Source of the DNA: Euglena gracilis
Lineage: Eukaryota; Euglenida; Euglenophyceae; Euglenales
Length of the DNA stretch: 64,000 bases
Direction of reading: 5' to 3'
Assembly (NCBI GenBank): GCA_039621445.1
Contig: CP154956.1
Span: 13,474,292-13,538,291, forward strand
Positions 1-10,870 of this stretch are shown in pieces (position 1 is the stretch's first letter; each line of letters begins with the position of its first letter). The position numbers and the translations under genes are program-made. Under the pieces are notes generated by a model. The model was not told the origin of the DNA and did not search any database. It saw nothing but the letters and a program-made list of their open reading frames with translations.

Positions 1-246
1 CCAATTTTGAGGTTTTCCTTCAGCGCCGAACGACTGGTTTGTTTTTTTTTGCAAACTGTCATGGTGGGTGGAGCGGGGTCGACCCCCCATCGGGCCGTCC
101 CGTACAACTGTGTCCCTCCCGCTTGTCGGCCCCCTCGCTTCGCTCTGCCTCTCTCAGGGTATCGCTGACGGTCGATCCGCTGCCCAGGGCTTCCCCCTCC
201 CTGTCATGCCGCACCGTCGCGGTGGATGTGTTTAGGCCGCTGCATC

Positions 247-398
247 CCAGGGCAGGGCAGAGCGGGAATCGGCCAAACAGCCAGGGTGGTGGGTGGGGGG
301 GTCGACCCCCCCCCCACCACCTCTTCCCGTATTTCCGGCAGCACCAATTTTTGGACCCGAAAAGATTTTTCCGGCGCCTTCGGCGCCGGGTGTTTTTT
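247..398 (+). repeat. Dispersed GTCGAC C-tract family copy
   Basis: This is a copy of an interspersed repeat with a shared plan: CAGGGC near the left, then GCCAAACAGCCAGGGTGGTG, a G tract, GTCGAC, a C tract, CCACCACCTC, then TTCCCGTATTTCCGG, AGCACCAATTTTT, and finally a small palindrome GGCGCCTTCGGCGCC. Other copies lie near 15840-16060, 19620-19790, 23945-24215, 49757-49850 and 62506-62657. The order of words is conserved while tract lengths vary. Confidence 0.85.
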
Positions 399-1534
399 TG
401 ACCCGTTTTGGAACCCACATGGGAGGTCCCCCCAAAAACCCCTCAAAACCCCATTTTTCACACCTTCCAAAAATTCAACATTTTCACAAAAATTTGAAGA
501 GGTTTTTGAAGGGGAAAAAAAGCCATTGAAAATCAAAAAAATTCCAAGAGAAAAAATGTCAGTAAAATTTTGACTGTGCCAAAATTTTGTCCACTTTTTT
601 TGACCTTCGTTTTTTCACCCCCCCTCCTAAAAACTACCATTTTTAAACCTGAGAATTTTGAGATTTTTTTGGGGAAGATATGTGGTTTTTCATCAAAGAA
701 TCATGTATTTTGGGTTCATTTTGCAAAAAAATTTCAAATTTTTCCTGGCCAAAATCCCTGTTTTCCCGATATCGGTGAAAGTGTTGTGGTGGGTGGGGGG
801 TCAACCCATCCCCCCCCCCCCACCCCCCCACCTGGGTCGAGGGCCCAGGGCCTTTCACGCTGAGACCTTCTTCAAACAAAAAGAGAAAGAGGCTGGTGGG
901 GAATCCATTGCTCAAAAGGGGTGTTGGGTTTTTTGGCATTTTTTGCGCATTTTTTTCCGAGCCCCCCCCCCCCCCCTGCATTGTACCCAGAGTGGGATAT
1001 TTATAATACACCATAAAATGATTAATTTTTAAGGCGAAAATTTCAAATTTCTTTCAGGGGTTTTCAGGCGTTTTTAATAATTTTTTTTGGAGGTTTTTTA
1101 AGCCATTTTCAAATTTCTAAGGTGTCTATTTTCCAACAACAACGGAAGTCCAAGGGCCATCCCGGCATCGAACGGGGACCAAAACCGAAATGACGAAAAC
1201 CCCCATTTTTTTTTCGAGTTTGGGTGGATAGAGAATGGATTCCGCGATGCCAGAAATAATTTCATCCCCCGGAGTTGCCTTGTTTTTGCCGAGATCTTAC
1301 GCCTTCGTTTTCGGCTCAAATTTCGACAATTTTGCCAAAATGATTTTTCAAAGTTTTTTTTTTAAATTTGAATTTTTTTTAAATTTATTAAATTTCATTT
1401 AACTTTTTTTTAAATTTTTTTAAAATTTTTTAAATTTTTTTGGTGCCTTAAAAAATGGCCGCTGAGAATGGCGTGGTTTTTCGCCTGTCTCCCGCGGTGA
1501 AGGCCAGGACTGTCCTCCAGCTTCCGGGCCACAG

Positions 1535-1658
1535 CCCCCGGACGCCCTGCCTGGGCCATACGGTGCACGGCTCCGGCGGCTGAGCACGGTGGAGGTGGCC
1601 GGCCGCTGGAAGGAGTGGTTTGGGCAGCGGCCGCTCTTTCCCCTGGGGGACGTGGACG
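1535..1658 (+). CDS. Probable internal exon, unknown protein
   Basis: The exon opens after a CAG acceptor (an alternative acceptor lies 14 bases upstream) and ends at G|GTGTGTG. One frame stays open and reads like protein, with a core RLRRLSTVEVAGRWKEWFGQ followed by RPLFPLGDVD; the other frames have stops or low-complexity sequence. It ends in phase 1. The downstream intron starts at once with a GT/CA array. I do not recognise the family. An identical exon is in the right-hand duplicate. Confidence 0.45.
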
Positions 1659-3225
1659 GTGTGTGTGTCTGTGCGATGTGATGTGTGTGGTGTGTGTGTG
1701 TGGTGTGATGTGTGTGATGTGTGTGTGATGTGTGTGTGATGTCTACACACATCACACACACACACACACATCACACACACATCGCACATCACACACATCA
1801 CACATCACACACACATACATACACACACATCACACGCACATCGCACACATCACACGCACGTCACACATCACGCACATCACACACATCACACACATCACAC
1901 ACACATCAGAAACACACACATCATTTGACCAACGTCACTATCAAAGGCAATATGGCCCGAATGGCTGATTTACAGGTTGACAACAAAAATAGTTTAACAT
2001 TGTTTTTATTTTTGTTTTTGTGTTGCCTCCCGAAGGGCGGCTGGACGGTAATGCATTTTTCCGACCCAAAAAGAGCCAAATTTGTCAACAGAAATGGTGT
2101 GCTTTTAAAAATTTGAATTTTAGAAGCCAAGTCAAGATACATGTGTTTCCTGCAACCGCCCGAAGGGCGGCGAGACGGCATTGGAGGTATTCACAGACAA
2201 CAACCCAACAAATTTTTTTTTCGCCCCCTCCGACCCATGAGTTCTGGACTTGTTTTGCCGCCCTTGTTTTGCCGCACAGCAGCGAAACAGCAAAAACAGC
2301 CAACCTATGGTGGTGACATCCAAATGTGGCAATGCCATCTTTGAGGTAAAAAAAGCTTTTTCATTTATTTGCAAACGAGAATGGCGAAAAGAATTTGGAG
2401 GGTAAATTTTTCTCAGGGGGATTTTGAGTCAAAAAATTCTCAGGGGGGCAAAAAAATCTCGGGGGGGGGGCGGCCGCCCCCTCCTGCCCCCCCAGTTTCT
2501 ACACCAATGTTTGCCCGTCCACAAAACCGGGCCCCCCTCAGTTTTGAGGGAGGTGTGTCCGACCCCCCCCCCCGCCCCCCTCAAGGTTTCCCATCTACCT
2601 CTGCACACATATCAACATCACACAAACACAACACCCACATCACACACATCACACATCATATACATCACACACATCAGATACACTTTTCACACACATCACA
2701 CACACATCACACACATCACACACATCACACATCATATATATCACACACATCAGAAACACTTCACACACATCACACACATCACACACATCACACACATCAC
2801 ACATCACACACATCGCACACACATCACACACATCACACACATCACACACATCACACACGTCACATCCCACACATCACACAGATCACATGATGTGCATGAT
2901 GTGTGTGTTTCTGATGTGTGTGTGATGTGTGTGATGTGTGTGTGTGTGACGTGTGTGTGTGATATGATGTGATGTGTGTGTGTGATGTGTGTGTGATGCG
3001 TGTGTGATGTATGTGATGTGTGTGAAGTGTTTCTGATGTGTGTGATGTGTGTGTGCGATGTGTGTGATGTCTGTTGTGTGATGTGTGTAATGTGTTTCTG
3101 ATGTGTGAGGTGATGTGTGCGATTCTGATGTGCGTGATGTGCACGTGATGTGTGTGTGTGATATGCGATGTGTGTGTGATGTGTGATGTGTGATGTGTGT
3201 GTGTGTGTGTGATGTTTGCTCTCCA
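1640..3225. repeat. GT/CA satellite in foldback order
   Basis: Two long arrays of ACACATC-type repeats. In each, one strand sense is followed by the other: GT-rich 1658-1742 then CA-rich 1743-1912, and CA-rich 2596-2885 then GT-rich 2890-3222. The recurring unit is roughly CACACATCA, broken by rarer words such as CAGAAACAC. The joins (GATGTCTACACACATC and CACATGATGTG) make hairpins hundreds of bases long possible. Between them, 1925-2595 is unique or C-tract sequence with two CCCGAAGGGCGGC words near 2030 and 2160. Open frames rich in His-Thr or Cys-Val here come from the repeat. Confidence 0.9.
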
Positions 3226-5639
3226 CTCTCCATCTCTTTCCCCTCTCTCTTTCTGTGGACGCGTGCATGCGTGCGTTTGCGAGTGTGTGCCTGTGTGTGC
3301 GACCGTGTATCTTTTGGACTCGTTTTGGAGAATATTTTCATTTGCTTTGGAGTGGGTGAAAAAAAATGGTCAAGCCACACTTTTTTTCTCAAGTTTGTGA
3401 TAATCAGCCTCGCAGACCTTCAAACCCAAGCAATTCACTTTTTTTCTTGGGCTGTCTTTCATGCAAGGGGGGAGGGTTTTATAATCGGTCAGCAAATCAA
3501 GGGCCACATGGGGGGAAAGTTCTCTTTCGGCAGAGGTTTAAGACCCTGGTCCTTTCCGGCAGTGCTCCTCCGGTCCCCGGCAATCGTTGAGACGCTCTAC
3601 GCGGAGCACCCCACTTCTCGCAGCGAAGCGTCCATCACCATCTACAACAAGCCCAGGGCAGCCGGCACTGTTGTTATTTATTCATCTGTGTTATGCCTGT
3701 GACCACACATTTTTCGTCCAGGAGTCCAGGGCGTCGACAAACTTGTAACTCCACTTCGCAGCCGAATCCTTCTGAGTGGAAAACAAAGGCAAACGGTTGT
3801 GACATATGATTTTTGCTTAACATTTTCCAACAAGCAAGCAACACCAATAGTTAAGGAGAACCGGACCTGCAGTTTTTTTGTCTGTTTTTTTTTTTTACAG
3901 CATTTGAGGCAGGTGACACCCGCCCTCCAGATGTTGGGTCTCCCAGATGTTGGGTGTCTGGACCAACCTCCAACTCTCCTTACGGAATGCCAAAGTTGCG
4001 AAAGTTTATTTTCCGGCGCTGCTCGCTTGTGAAATTTGTATTCTCCGTCAATTTTTTTTCCCATGTTTTCTCATTATTTAGCTTATTTTATCGAGTTCTT
4101 GACAATTGGTGATTTTTCAATGCTTTCTACATTTTCAGGTTTTTTTTTGCTTCTCAAAATTGCGTGCTTTGTGTTTTCTAAGGTTTGTATTTTCAAGAAA
4201 ATTTAAAGTTCAAACTTTTTCTGAGGACCAACTCTGAGAATTATTGGGATTATCTGAGAATTAAAATCTTTTGTATTGAACATTGTAGATTTTTTTTGTG
4301 CAACATACGTCCCATAGCCCATAGTTTTTAAAGACATATTAAAAATTAGAATGCTCCCCATAGTCAAATTCATCCCAAGGAATTGAGAATTTTTTTCAAA
4401 ACAAAAAAATTAAAAGACGAAGTGATATTTGCCTTTAATTTACAAAACGTTTTTACAAGAAGATTCATCTCCATTTTGTTTTCAGCGTTTTTAATAGTTT
4501 CCTTCACGTGCTCAAGGATTTCTCTTTAAACAAAACGATACACACAAAAAGATCGAGTTCTTTTTATCAAAAACAACTTGAAAATCAAGGGTGTCAAAAA
4601 AGCAACGTTTTTTTTCAAAAAAAATTTGAAGAAAAGAGGTTTTTATTGCAAATGAAATTTGTGTCCTTAAATAATTTCTTGTGCTTTGTTTGTTTCAAGT
4701 TCACGATGTACACAAAAAAGATCGTTTTTTGGCAGCCTTGGACTTCTGCCCATAGAGGGGTCCACTTCTAAACTGGCCTGGGGATTTCGGCCGACCGCGG
4801 CCGACCAAGGGTTACCCCGTACGTTTTCAATATGGCGTGCCCTCTGCAGATTGCGCTGATGATGGGGACAGGGTTAGGGCTAAGAATTCGGGCTTAGGTT
4901 AGGGTGCCAGCCTAAGTGAGGTTTTAGGTCTGACTTTGGGTCTAAAAAGGCCCAATATTAATGCATATCCATTCCCAACCCATATTCCTTGGAATTACCC
5001 CAAAACTTAACCCGCTCCGAGCAGAAAACAGAGAGGCTGACCAATTTTCTGGGGGCCCCCTGGTTTAACCTGTGGGACCCCCCCCCCCCGGGCCACAGGT
5101 AAAAGGCTTTCCTGTTGATTTGTTTATTATTCAGGGTTTTTGTTCATTTTTTTAAAAAAAAAGTTGATCAATTTGATTACCAAGGATCATTTTGGTAGTT
5201 TGTGTGTAGCCCCCATTTATGAGCACGTGGGGGCAGTACCAGCTCCTTCAAGGTTGTGGGTGGCAGCAGGGGAGATTACAGGTTGTGGCAACGGGTCATC
5301 CTTCCAACCAGGGGCATGCGGCCCAGGAGGCTTCGTGGGAGCCCACTTTTGGGGGTCCCCAGAATTTGTCCCCAACAGTTTTCAGCTCTGTCCACCCAAA
5401 AAGTCGGGAGGACCTCCTTTTGCATGTTTTTTTTGTCTTACTTCGTGTTATTATTTACTCACGGCACAAGGCCACAAAGTGATTGTAGGTTGTTGGCATG
5501 CCTCAACCATTTTTCGGGTTTGTCGATGAAGAACGTCTTGCATTTCCAATCGAGGTGGGGCATTTCCGAGGGGGGGGGGGCAATGCGTTTCACCTTTTTT
5601 CACCTCGCAATTTTGCACATTTTTCCTGCATTTTTCAGA
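3226..5639. other. No confident gene
   Basis: Mostly A/T-rich sequence with long T runs. A short open segment at about 3569-3657 (core ETLYAEHPTSRSEASITIYN) has a coding look, but I cannot fix its splice sites. Around 4870-4930 the words GGGTTAGGGCTAAG and TTAGGTTAGGGTG are degenerate telomere-like repeats. 5040-5095 is a C tract. Confidence 0.5.
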
Positions 5640-5699
5640 TTTTCCAAAAATGGCATTTTTTGCACACATTTTTTTTGCACACACATATATATATATATA

Positions 5700-5730
<31 letters not shown>

Positions 5731-6105
5731 GGCAGCTCCCAACTATAGGGCCCCCCCTGGGTGGGGGTCCCTATAGTTGGGAGGGGGGTCGAAATAGTTT
5801 TTTTGTGTTAATAATGGAATAGGGTTAGGTGCGCGAGATAGGCTTAGGGCTAGGCCGAACCTATAGACGGGTGTTAGGTGTACAAGTTAGGCCTAACCCT
5901 AAGCCTAAGTCGCGCACCTAACCCTACTCCATTATTAACGCAACTAACTCCACCCCCCCCCTCCCAATAATAGGGACCCCCCCGGGGGGGGCCCTATAGT
6001 TGGGAGCTGCCACATATATATACATATATGTATATATACATATATATATATATAAACGTGCAAACAAAATGTGTGCAAAAATGCCATTATATATATATAT
6101 ATTTA
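5640..6105. repeat. Foldback element with TTAGGG-like core
   Basis: A near-palindromic unit. The left arm reads GGCATTTTTTGCACACA, TA-rich tract, GGCAGCTCCCAACTATAGGG, G tract, TTAATAATGGA, GGGTTAGGTGCGCGA. The right arm repeats these in reverse complement: TCGCGCACCTAACCC, TCCATTATTAA, CCCTATAGTTGGGAGCTGCC, TA tract, TGTGTGCAAAAATGCC. Arms are about 200 bp each and meet near 5870. The inner ends resemble degenerate telomeric repeats. Confidence 0.85.
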
Positions 6106-7101
6106 GCGCATTTTTTTTTTTAGTGAATTTTTTATTATTTCTCCAATTTTTCACAGTTTGACCTTTTTTTTGCAATTTTTGATTCTTTTGAAACATTAAA
6201 TTGGGTTCAATTTTGCACGCTCCTGGGTAACTCTTCTACCCCCGCAATTTTTGCGCCTTTTCTTTCCGATTTTTGCACATTTTTTTTCCGAAAATGCGCA
6301 TTTTTTGTGCACATATTTCCGTGTTTGTTATGGAGGCCAGGCAAGCTCATTTCCTACCCGCCCCCTGCACATTTCGCATTTCCATTTGGGGGTGTCAAAG
6401 AGTCTCCTTCCAGGGCACCCACACGTCCCCCCTTCTGTTTCACCTCCCCAGCCGGACACCCCCCCCCCCAGGTCGCCAAATGCCAACTTTAAGAGACCTC
6501 CTTGGGAAAGAAAACCTGGCCGAAAAAGTCGGTCCAACGGAGTTAGCCACAGGCAAGTTTACTCACCAGTGGAGTGCAAAAAACTTGTCTGGGGAAAAGG
6601 GGTGGTCACCACGCTTCAAGAAAGCAGCCTGCAGATCCCCAGACGTTTTTTTGAGGTTGGTGACCGGGGGGGGGCTCCCCAGCCGCAATTCTTTGGACAT
6701 CAAATGAACAGTACCTCCCCCCCCCCCGGCGCTTGGTCCCCCCTCCTCCTTACATGCAAACTTGGCCCCCCTAAACTTGGCCTTTTGCACACGGCCGCCG
6801 AAAATCTTAACAATCGTAACCCCCTGGGAGGTAGTAGCCCCCGGGGGGGCCGACCTCCTCCTCCTCCCGAGGTCCCAAACCCACCTCTGGATCTCTTGCC
6901 CCCCCCCCCCTCATCGTGCGGCCGCCCTGCCGGCAACTCACCTCGCCAAACTGCTGCTCCCACGCCTGCCGTGGCCCGTGCGGCTGTTCCTAAAGTGGCC
7001 CGAGCTGTGGTGGGGCGACCGACGCCTCGTGGAAGGTGTGTGCCCCCCAGGGGGTGCGGTGGGGGGGGACTGGAGGCCACTGGAAACAGACTCCCCGCCA
7101 G
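6106..7101. other. C-tract-rich stretch, gene content unclear
   Basis: A-, T- and C-tract sequence with a GC-rich block at 6900-7045. That block is open on both strands: the + frame is Leu/Trp rich, and the - frame is Arg/Gly/Ser rich with a CACAG acceptor and a GAG|GTGAGT donor. The evidence does not decide which, if either, is a real exon. Confidence 0.35.
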
Positions 7102-7149
7102 TGTGAGGAATATGGTCGGATCGTCCTTTGGGAGCTCGAGAACGTTCAG
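7102..7149 (+). CDS. Possible 48-bp micro-exon
   Basis: A clean CCGCCAG acceptor and a CAG|GTGCC donor bracket 16 complete codons (CEEYGRIVLWELENVQ), phase 0 on both sides. The opposite strand is also open but lacks such good splice sites. Nothing identifies the protein. Confidence 0.35.
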
Positions 7150-7581
7150 GTGCCTGATCCTCGCATCCTGGCGAATTGCGTGAATTTCAAAAATGAAACT
7201 TGTTCGGAGCCGCCCATCAGCTCCACACCCCCGGGCCCCATCCTCCCTGGTTGGCCCTTCCCCTGGGCACCCCCCCCTACCCTGAGCCCTGGCCCACGAC
7301 CCCTGGGGTCCCCCCTGATGAACCCCCTCTCAAACATAACACCGGTGAGATTTCAAGACCCCATATTGGGGGGGGGGTGGGAAGAACCGAATGGATAACC
7401 GAATGGAACCTAATGGATAGCGGGAAGACTCACTCACATCACAACCTGGAAAATAAACTGCACTTTCAACTTCCCTCCCATCATTCGTTAATATGCTGTC
7501 TGTCCATTTCTTGCCCGGATAGGAGCCCCCAATTTGGAGGTCGTGCGGATTAGTGTTTTTTTTTCCCCTGACGCCTTGTAC

Positions 7582-7736
7582 CATGGCCGCCTCGGCCACC
7601 ACCCCTGCCGCCTCCCAGGCCAGGAGACCCGCGTGTGGGCGTTGGTCGGGGTCCACATGCGCGGCTCCCGCGGCCCTGATCTGCTCCAGCACCTCGTCGA
7701 CCTCTCCCTCGAGCGGTGTGGACCCAACTGCTGTCT
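7582..7736 (-). CDS. Possible minus-strand exon, unknown protein
   Basis: Read on the minus strand, a CAGCCAG acceptor near 7737 opens a frame of about 51 codons ending at ATG|GTACAAGG. The peptide is acidic and Ala-rich (EGEVDEVLEQIRAAGAAHVD, then LLAWEAAGVVAEAAM), as expected of a helical segment. The + strand frames are Cys/Trp/Ser rich and less protein-like. It would be one of very few minus-strand exons here. Function unknown. Confidence 0.4.
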
Positions 7737-8629
7737 GGCTGGCTGACTGGGTTTGGCAACCGCAAAAAAAAAGGCTGTCACACGTCTGTTTTAGGAGTGC
7801 CCCTCCCCCTGGGTTTTTTGCCATACCTCCCCCCTTGTCATACGACCACCCAACGTCGAACGATCACTCCGAGCTTTGAATGCCGGCTGGGCGATGGTTG
7901 GTGATTCATGGCACGAATCAGAGAGAAATCCCTGTAACATGCACAGGGCAAATAGGCGAGAAATTCAACATTGGTCGGCAAAAATGGGTCAACGTCAAGA
8001 AAAAAAACTTATTTCTGGAATTTTTGGACCATCATCAGCCGTCTACCCAAAACATACACAAATAATCACGCATCACAACAAATTTCAGCTTTTTTTTAAA
8101 AAAAACATGAATAAACACGAAAGTGTATTCTGGATTTCTTGCAAAACGACAGGTCGTTAATTTCTCAATTTGGTGGAGATTCCCCAAAATGTCATAAATT
8201 GTCGGAGGAGGGTTGTTCTATGTAGGGAGAACCCAAAATATGATGAGAAACATTCCACTTTGTTTTCTGATTTGAAGACACAGTGTGCACAAACCACCAC
8301 AGAGGTGAGGGATGACATTCTGCATTTTTTTTGTAGCTTCAACACATATCCTTTTTAAAGTTTTTCTTCTTCAAAAAAATGCATTGAATATTCTCACACA
8401 TCAGACATCCACAGACTGGTGACTTTTCCCCTTAGTTCCTATCCCCAATGCTGACCTGTGGCCCATTCAGCACATAGCGTTGTAACGTGCTCGTTCTTCA
8501 GAGAGTGTCATCTTCGGATTCTGATGGCAAATCACAATCTCCGATTCTGAGCGAATCAAAATTCCAAACCATCGGAGGATGGGGTCCCCTCCAGCTTAAG
8601 AAATCCCCTGGCTTCCATTCAACTCAGGG
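7737..8629. other. No gene seen
   Basis: Unique, moderately A/T-rich sequence without convincing exons. An isolated CTTAAGAAATCCCCTG at 8597-8612 matches the right terminal repeat of the MITE at 10304-10788, but no matching left end was found nearby. Confidence 0.45.
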
Positions 8630-9095
8630 CTTAACCCCCCCCCCAAAATAAGACCCCCCCCAATAATAAGACCCCCCCCCCAAAATAAGACCCCCCCTGG
8701 GCCGATCGAGCAAAAATCCAAAAATAAGACCCCCCCATAATTAAGACCCCCCCCTTGACGGCGCGAAGCGCCGGGGACGGTGAAAAATTTCCCTGAAAAA
8801 TTGCCCAAAACCCCTATTTCATGCACAAAAATGATGAAATTTCAAAAATTTTCAGATTTTTGAAGTGCAAAAAACATGGTAAATGTCAAATTACACCAAT
8901 TCACACATGGCGCGAAGCGCCGAAGAAAAAATTTTAGTGCTCTTGTGAACCTGAAAAATGGTGTTTTTTCAGGCCCGGGTCGGTCAAGAAAAAATCCAAA
9001 AAAAAGACCCCCAACAAAAATAAGACCCCCCCTGGAGGCTTCCAGCAACGGACCCAAAAATAAGTCCCAACAATAAGACCCGGCTCTTATTTGTA
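8630..9095 (+). repeat. Foldback element, word AATAAGACCCCCC
   Basis: The left end is GGCTTAACCCCCCCCCC; the right end is CTCTTATTTGTATGGGGGGGTTTAA. Inside, the word AAATAAGACCCCCC recurs about eight times, interrupted by a palindrome GGCGCGAAGCGCC (8758 and 8908) and A/T-rich filler. The right end is the inverse complement of the left, so this belongs to the TAAACCCCC...GGGGGTTTA class found throughout the window. Confidence 0.8.
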
Positions 9096-9399
9096 TGGGG
9101 GGGTTTAATGCCATTGCTGTTCCTGTTTGGGGGGCGCGTTCATCCCAAAATGCCAAAATGGAGCAAAATGGCCCAAATCCAAAATGGCCTAACGTGGCTC
9201 TAAAACAACCCAAAAAAATGACCAGAAAAGACCAGGTGGGGGAGCACAAACAACCAAAGGCCTGTAATGCTCCAAAGTACCATAAACTTATCAGCCTGAA
9301 CACATCAGGCCAAAGTTTGAGCCCAAATTGGCACAGCGTGGCCCAAACAGGCTCAAAATGGCCCCCAAATCGGTTCCGAAAGCCCTGCATGGACAAAAA

Positions 9400-9757
9400 A
9401 GAGACACACTCAAAACCAGCCAGCAGCCCAAATCGGGGCTGGGAGCCCCCCCCTGGGGGGGGGTCGAGTGAAATAAAGTTGGGTCCAGCCCGGCCGGAGG
9501 CCGGGCCAGCCGGCCGCAGGCTGGCCAGCCAACTGGGCTGTCCAGCTCACCTATCCCTGCATTTTTTTTTCTCACCACAGCTTCCTCCATCACAGCCCCC
9601 CAGCCTTGATATATCTCCATCTAGCAAAATGTCGAGAAGGAAAAAATGTTTTACAAAATATTGTTTTTCATCGACCCAGCCCAGCACAGCCCCCTCGAGC
9701 CCCGGACCCCCCCTCCCCCTATCCCCTGGGGGGTCCTTAAGAAATCCCCTGATGGAA
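9400..9757 (+). repeat. Degenerate copy of the 10304-10788 MITE
   Basis: From CTCAAAACCAGCCAGCAGCC to CCTTAAGAAATCCCCTG this is colinear with 10368-10788, including the CCCGGCCGGAGGCCGGG hairpin and the segment CACAGCTTCCTCCATCACAG. The right terminal repeat is intact. The left terminal repeat is not recognisable, so the copy is probably truncated. Confidence 0.8.
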
Positions 9758-10267
9758 GGAAGCCCCACCAGGAACCACCAAAACGCAGGGTGGGAGGCCG
9801 CTATGCTTCTGTTTTGGAAGCGTTGAGCGCCCTTCCTTGTTCGTACTGACTTGCCGCACACAGCTTCTTTTCATTTGTTTTTTTTAATTTTTGTCTTGCG
9901 TTTCAAGATGGTGCATGCCTAGAATCCTTGTGATTTTGTGCATTTTCCAATCGTTCTGTGAGCCACCATCTCTCAATTCCACCGTTTTGCACAAACTGGG
10001 CGGTTTTTTTTGGAACCACAAAAAATCTCAAGCAATCACCAAAATAACCACGAATGAGAATTGGTGGTCCCTACCACGAGTAGGAGGGACACCCTGATCT
10101 TGGCTGAATATGCCACGGCAACAGATCCCCCCCCCCCCTGTGCCCCACCGACCACCCCTATACACCCCCCCCCCCCGGTCAGGCATTATTTTTTTTAAGG
10201 CGAGATTTCTCAAATTTTTAAGGCGTTTTTTTAAGGTTTTTTAAGGCATTTTTTTTCCTCAGCTAAA

Positions 10268-10865
10268 ATGTCAGACCCCGAAGATGGCCCGATGGCTTCA
10301 GACCAGGGGATTTCTTAAGCCGGAGGGTACCCTACCCCCTGGGGGGGGGGTCCAGCCAGCCAGCCAGCTCAAAACCAGCCAGCAGCCCAAATTCGGGCTG
10401 GGAGCCCCCCCGGGGGGGGGTCGAGTGAAATAAAGCCGGGTCCAGCCCGGCCGGAGGCCGGGCCAGCCGGCCGCAGGCTGGCCAGCCAACTGGGCTGCCC
10501 AGGTCACCTATCCCTGCATTTTTTACCCTCACCACAGCTTCCTCCATCACAGCCCCCCAGCCTTGATCTAGCTCCATCCATCAAAATGTCGAAAATGGCA
10601 AAAAAAATTTAGAAAATTTTGTTTTTCACCGACCCAGCCCAGCCCAGCCTCCTCCAGCCCCTTCCCCCCTTCCCCCCCCCCCCCCCCCCGGGCGGGGGGG
10701 GGTCCAGCCAGCCAGCTCAAATCCAGCCAGCAGCCTTTTTGCTCCAGGCTGGACCCCCCCCCCCGGGGGGTCCTTAAGAAATCCCCTGCTTCAGACTCCT
10801 CTGTGGCTTCGGAACACCCAAGGAAGAAGCCTAGGGCGAAGCATGGGGATCAGGGCGGTCCATGA
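10268..10865 (+). CDS. Small coding exon split by a MITE
   Basis: A pyrimidine-rich tract and CAG acceptor precede ATG at 10268. As it stands the frame hits TAA inside the inserted element after 12 codons. If the element (10304-10788) and one copy of its 8-bp flanking duplication are left out, the frame continues for 34 codons to TGA at 10863. The start is MSDPEDGPMASDSS and the end carries a basic patch, PRKKPRAKHGDQ, like a nuclear localisation signal. The real exon may end earlier at a donor. Either the element is spliced as an intron or the gene is broken. Confidence 0.55.
10304..10788 (+). mobile_element. hAT-like MITE with perfect TIRs and TSD
   Basis: A 485-bp element whose ends are perfect 16-bp inverted repeats (CAGGGGATTTCTTAAG and its complement), flanked on both sides by the 8-bp direct repeat CTTCAGAC (10296-10303 and 10789-10796). 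CAGGG ends and 8-bp duplications are typical of hAT-superfamily non-autonomous elements. It has no coding capacity. The inside has G/C tracts and a CCAGCCAG-rich region. The insertion lies within an open reading frame. Confidence 0.9.
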
Positions 10866-10870
10866 GGGAC

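Larger units (their letters stand above)
1..1741 (+). repeat. Direct duplication, left copy
   Basis: The first 1.74 kb reappears at the end of the window at a constant offset of 62259, changing to 62263 after a small difference. The only clear differences I see are in the C/G tracts near 815-840 and 960-976; the rest looks identical base for base. The copy includes a dispersed C-tract repeat, an AT-rich stretch and one probable exon (1535-1658). Both copies run off the window, so the true extent is unknown. It could be a long tandem or segmental duplication, or an assembly effect. Confidence 0.95.

Noticed and set aside
1098-1319. Minus-strand 73-codon basic frame
   Set aside because: It occurs unchanged in both duplicate copies, but has no splice context and lies in A/T-tract-rich sequence. 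A CCCGTTCGATGCCGGG motif inside resembles a tRNA T arm, but no tRNA fold follows.
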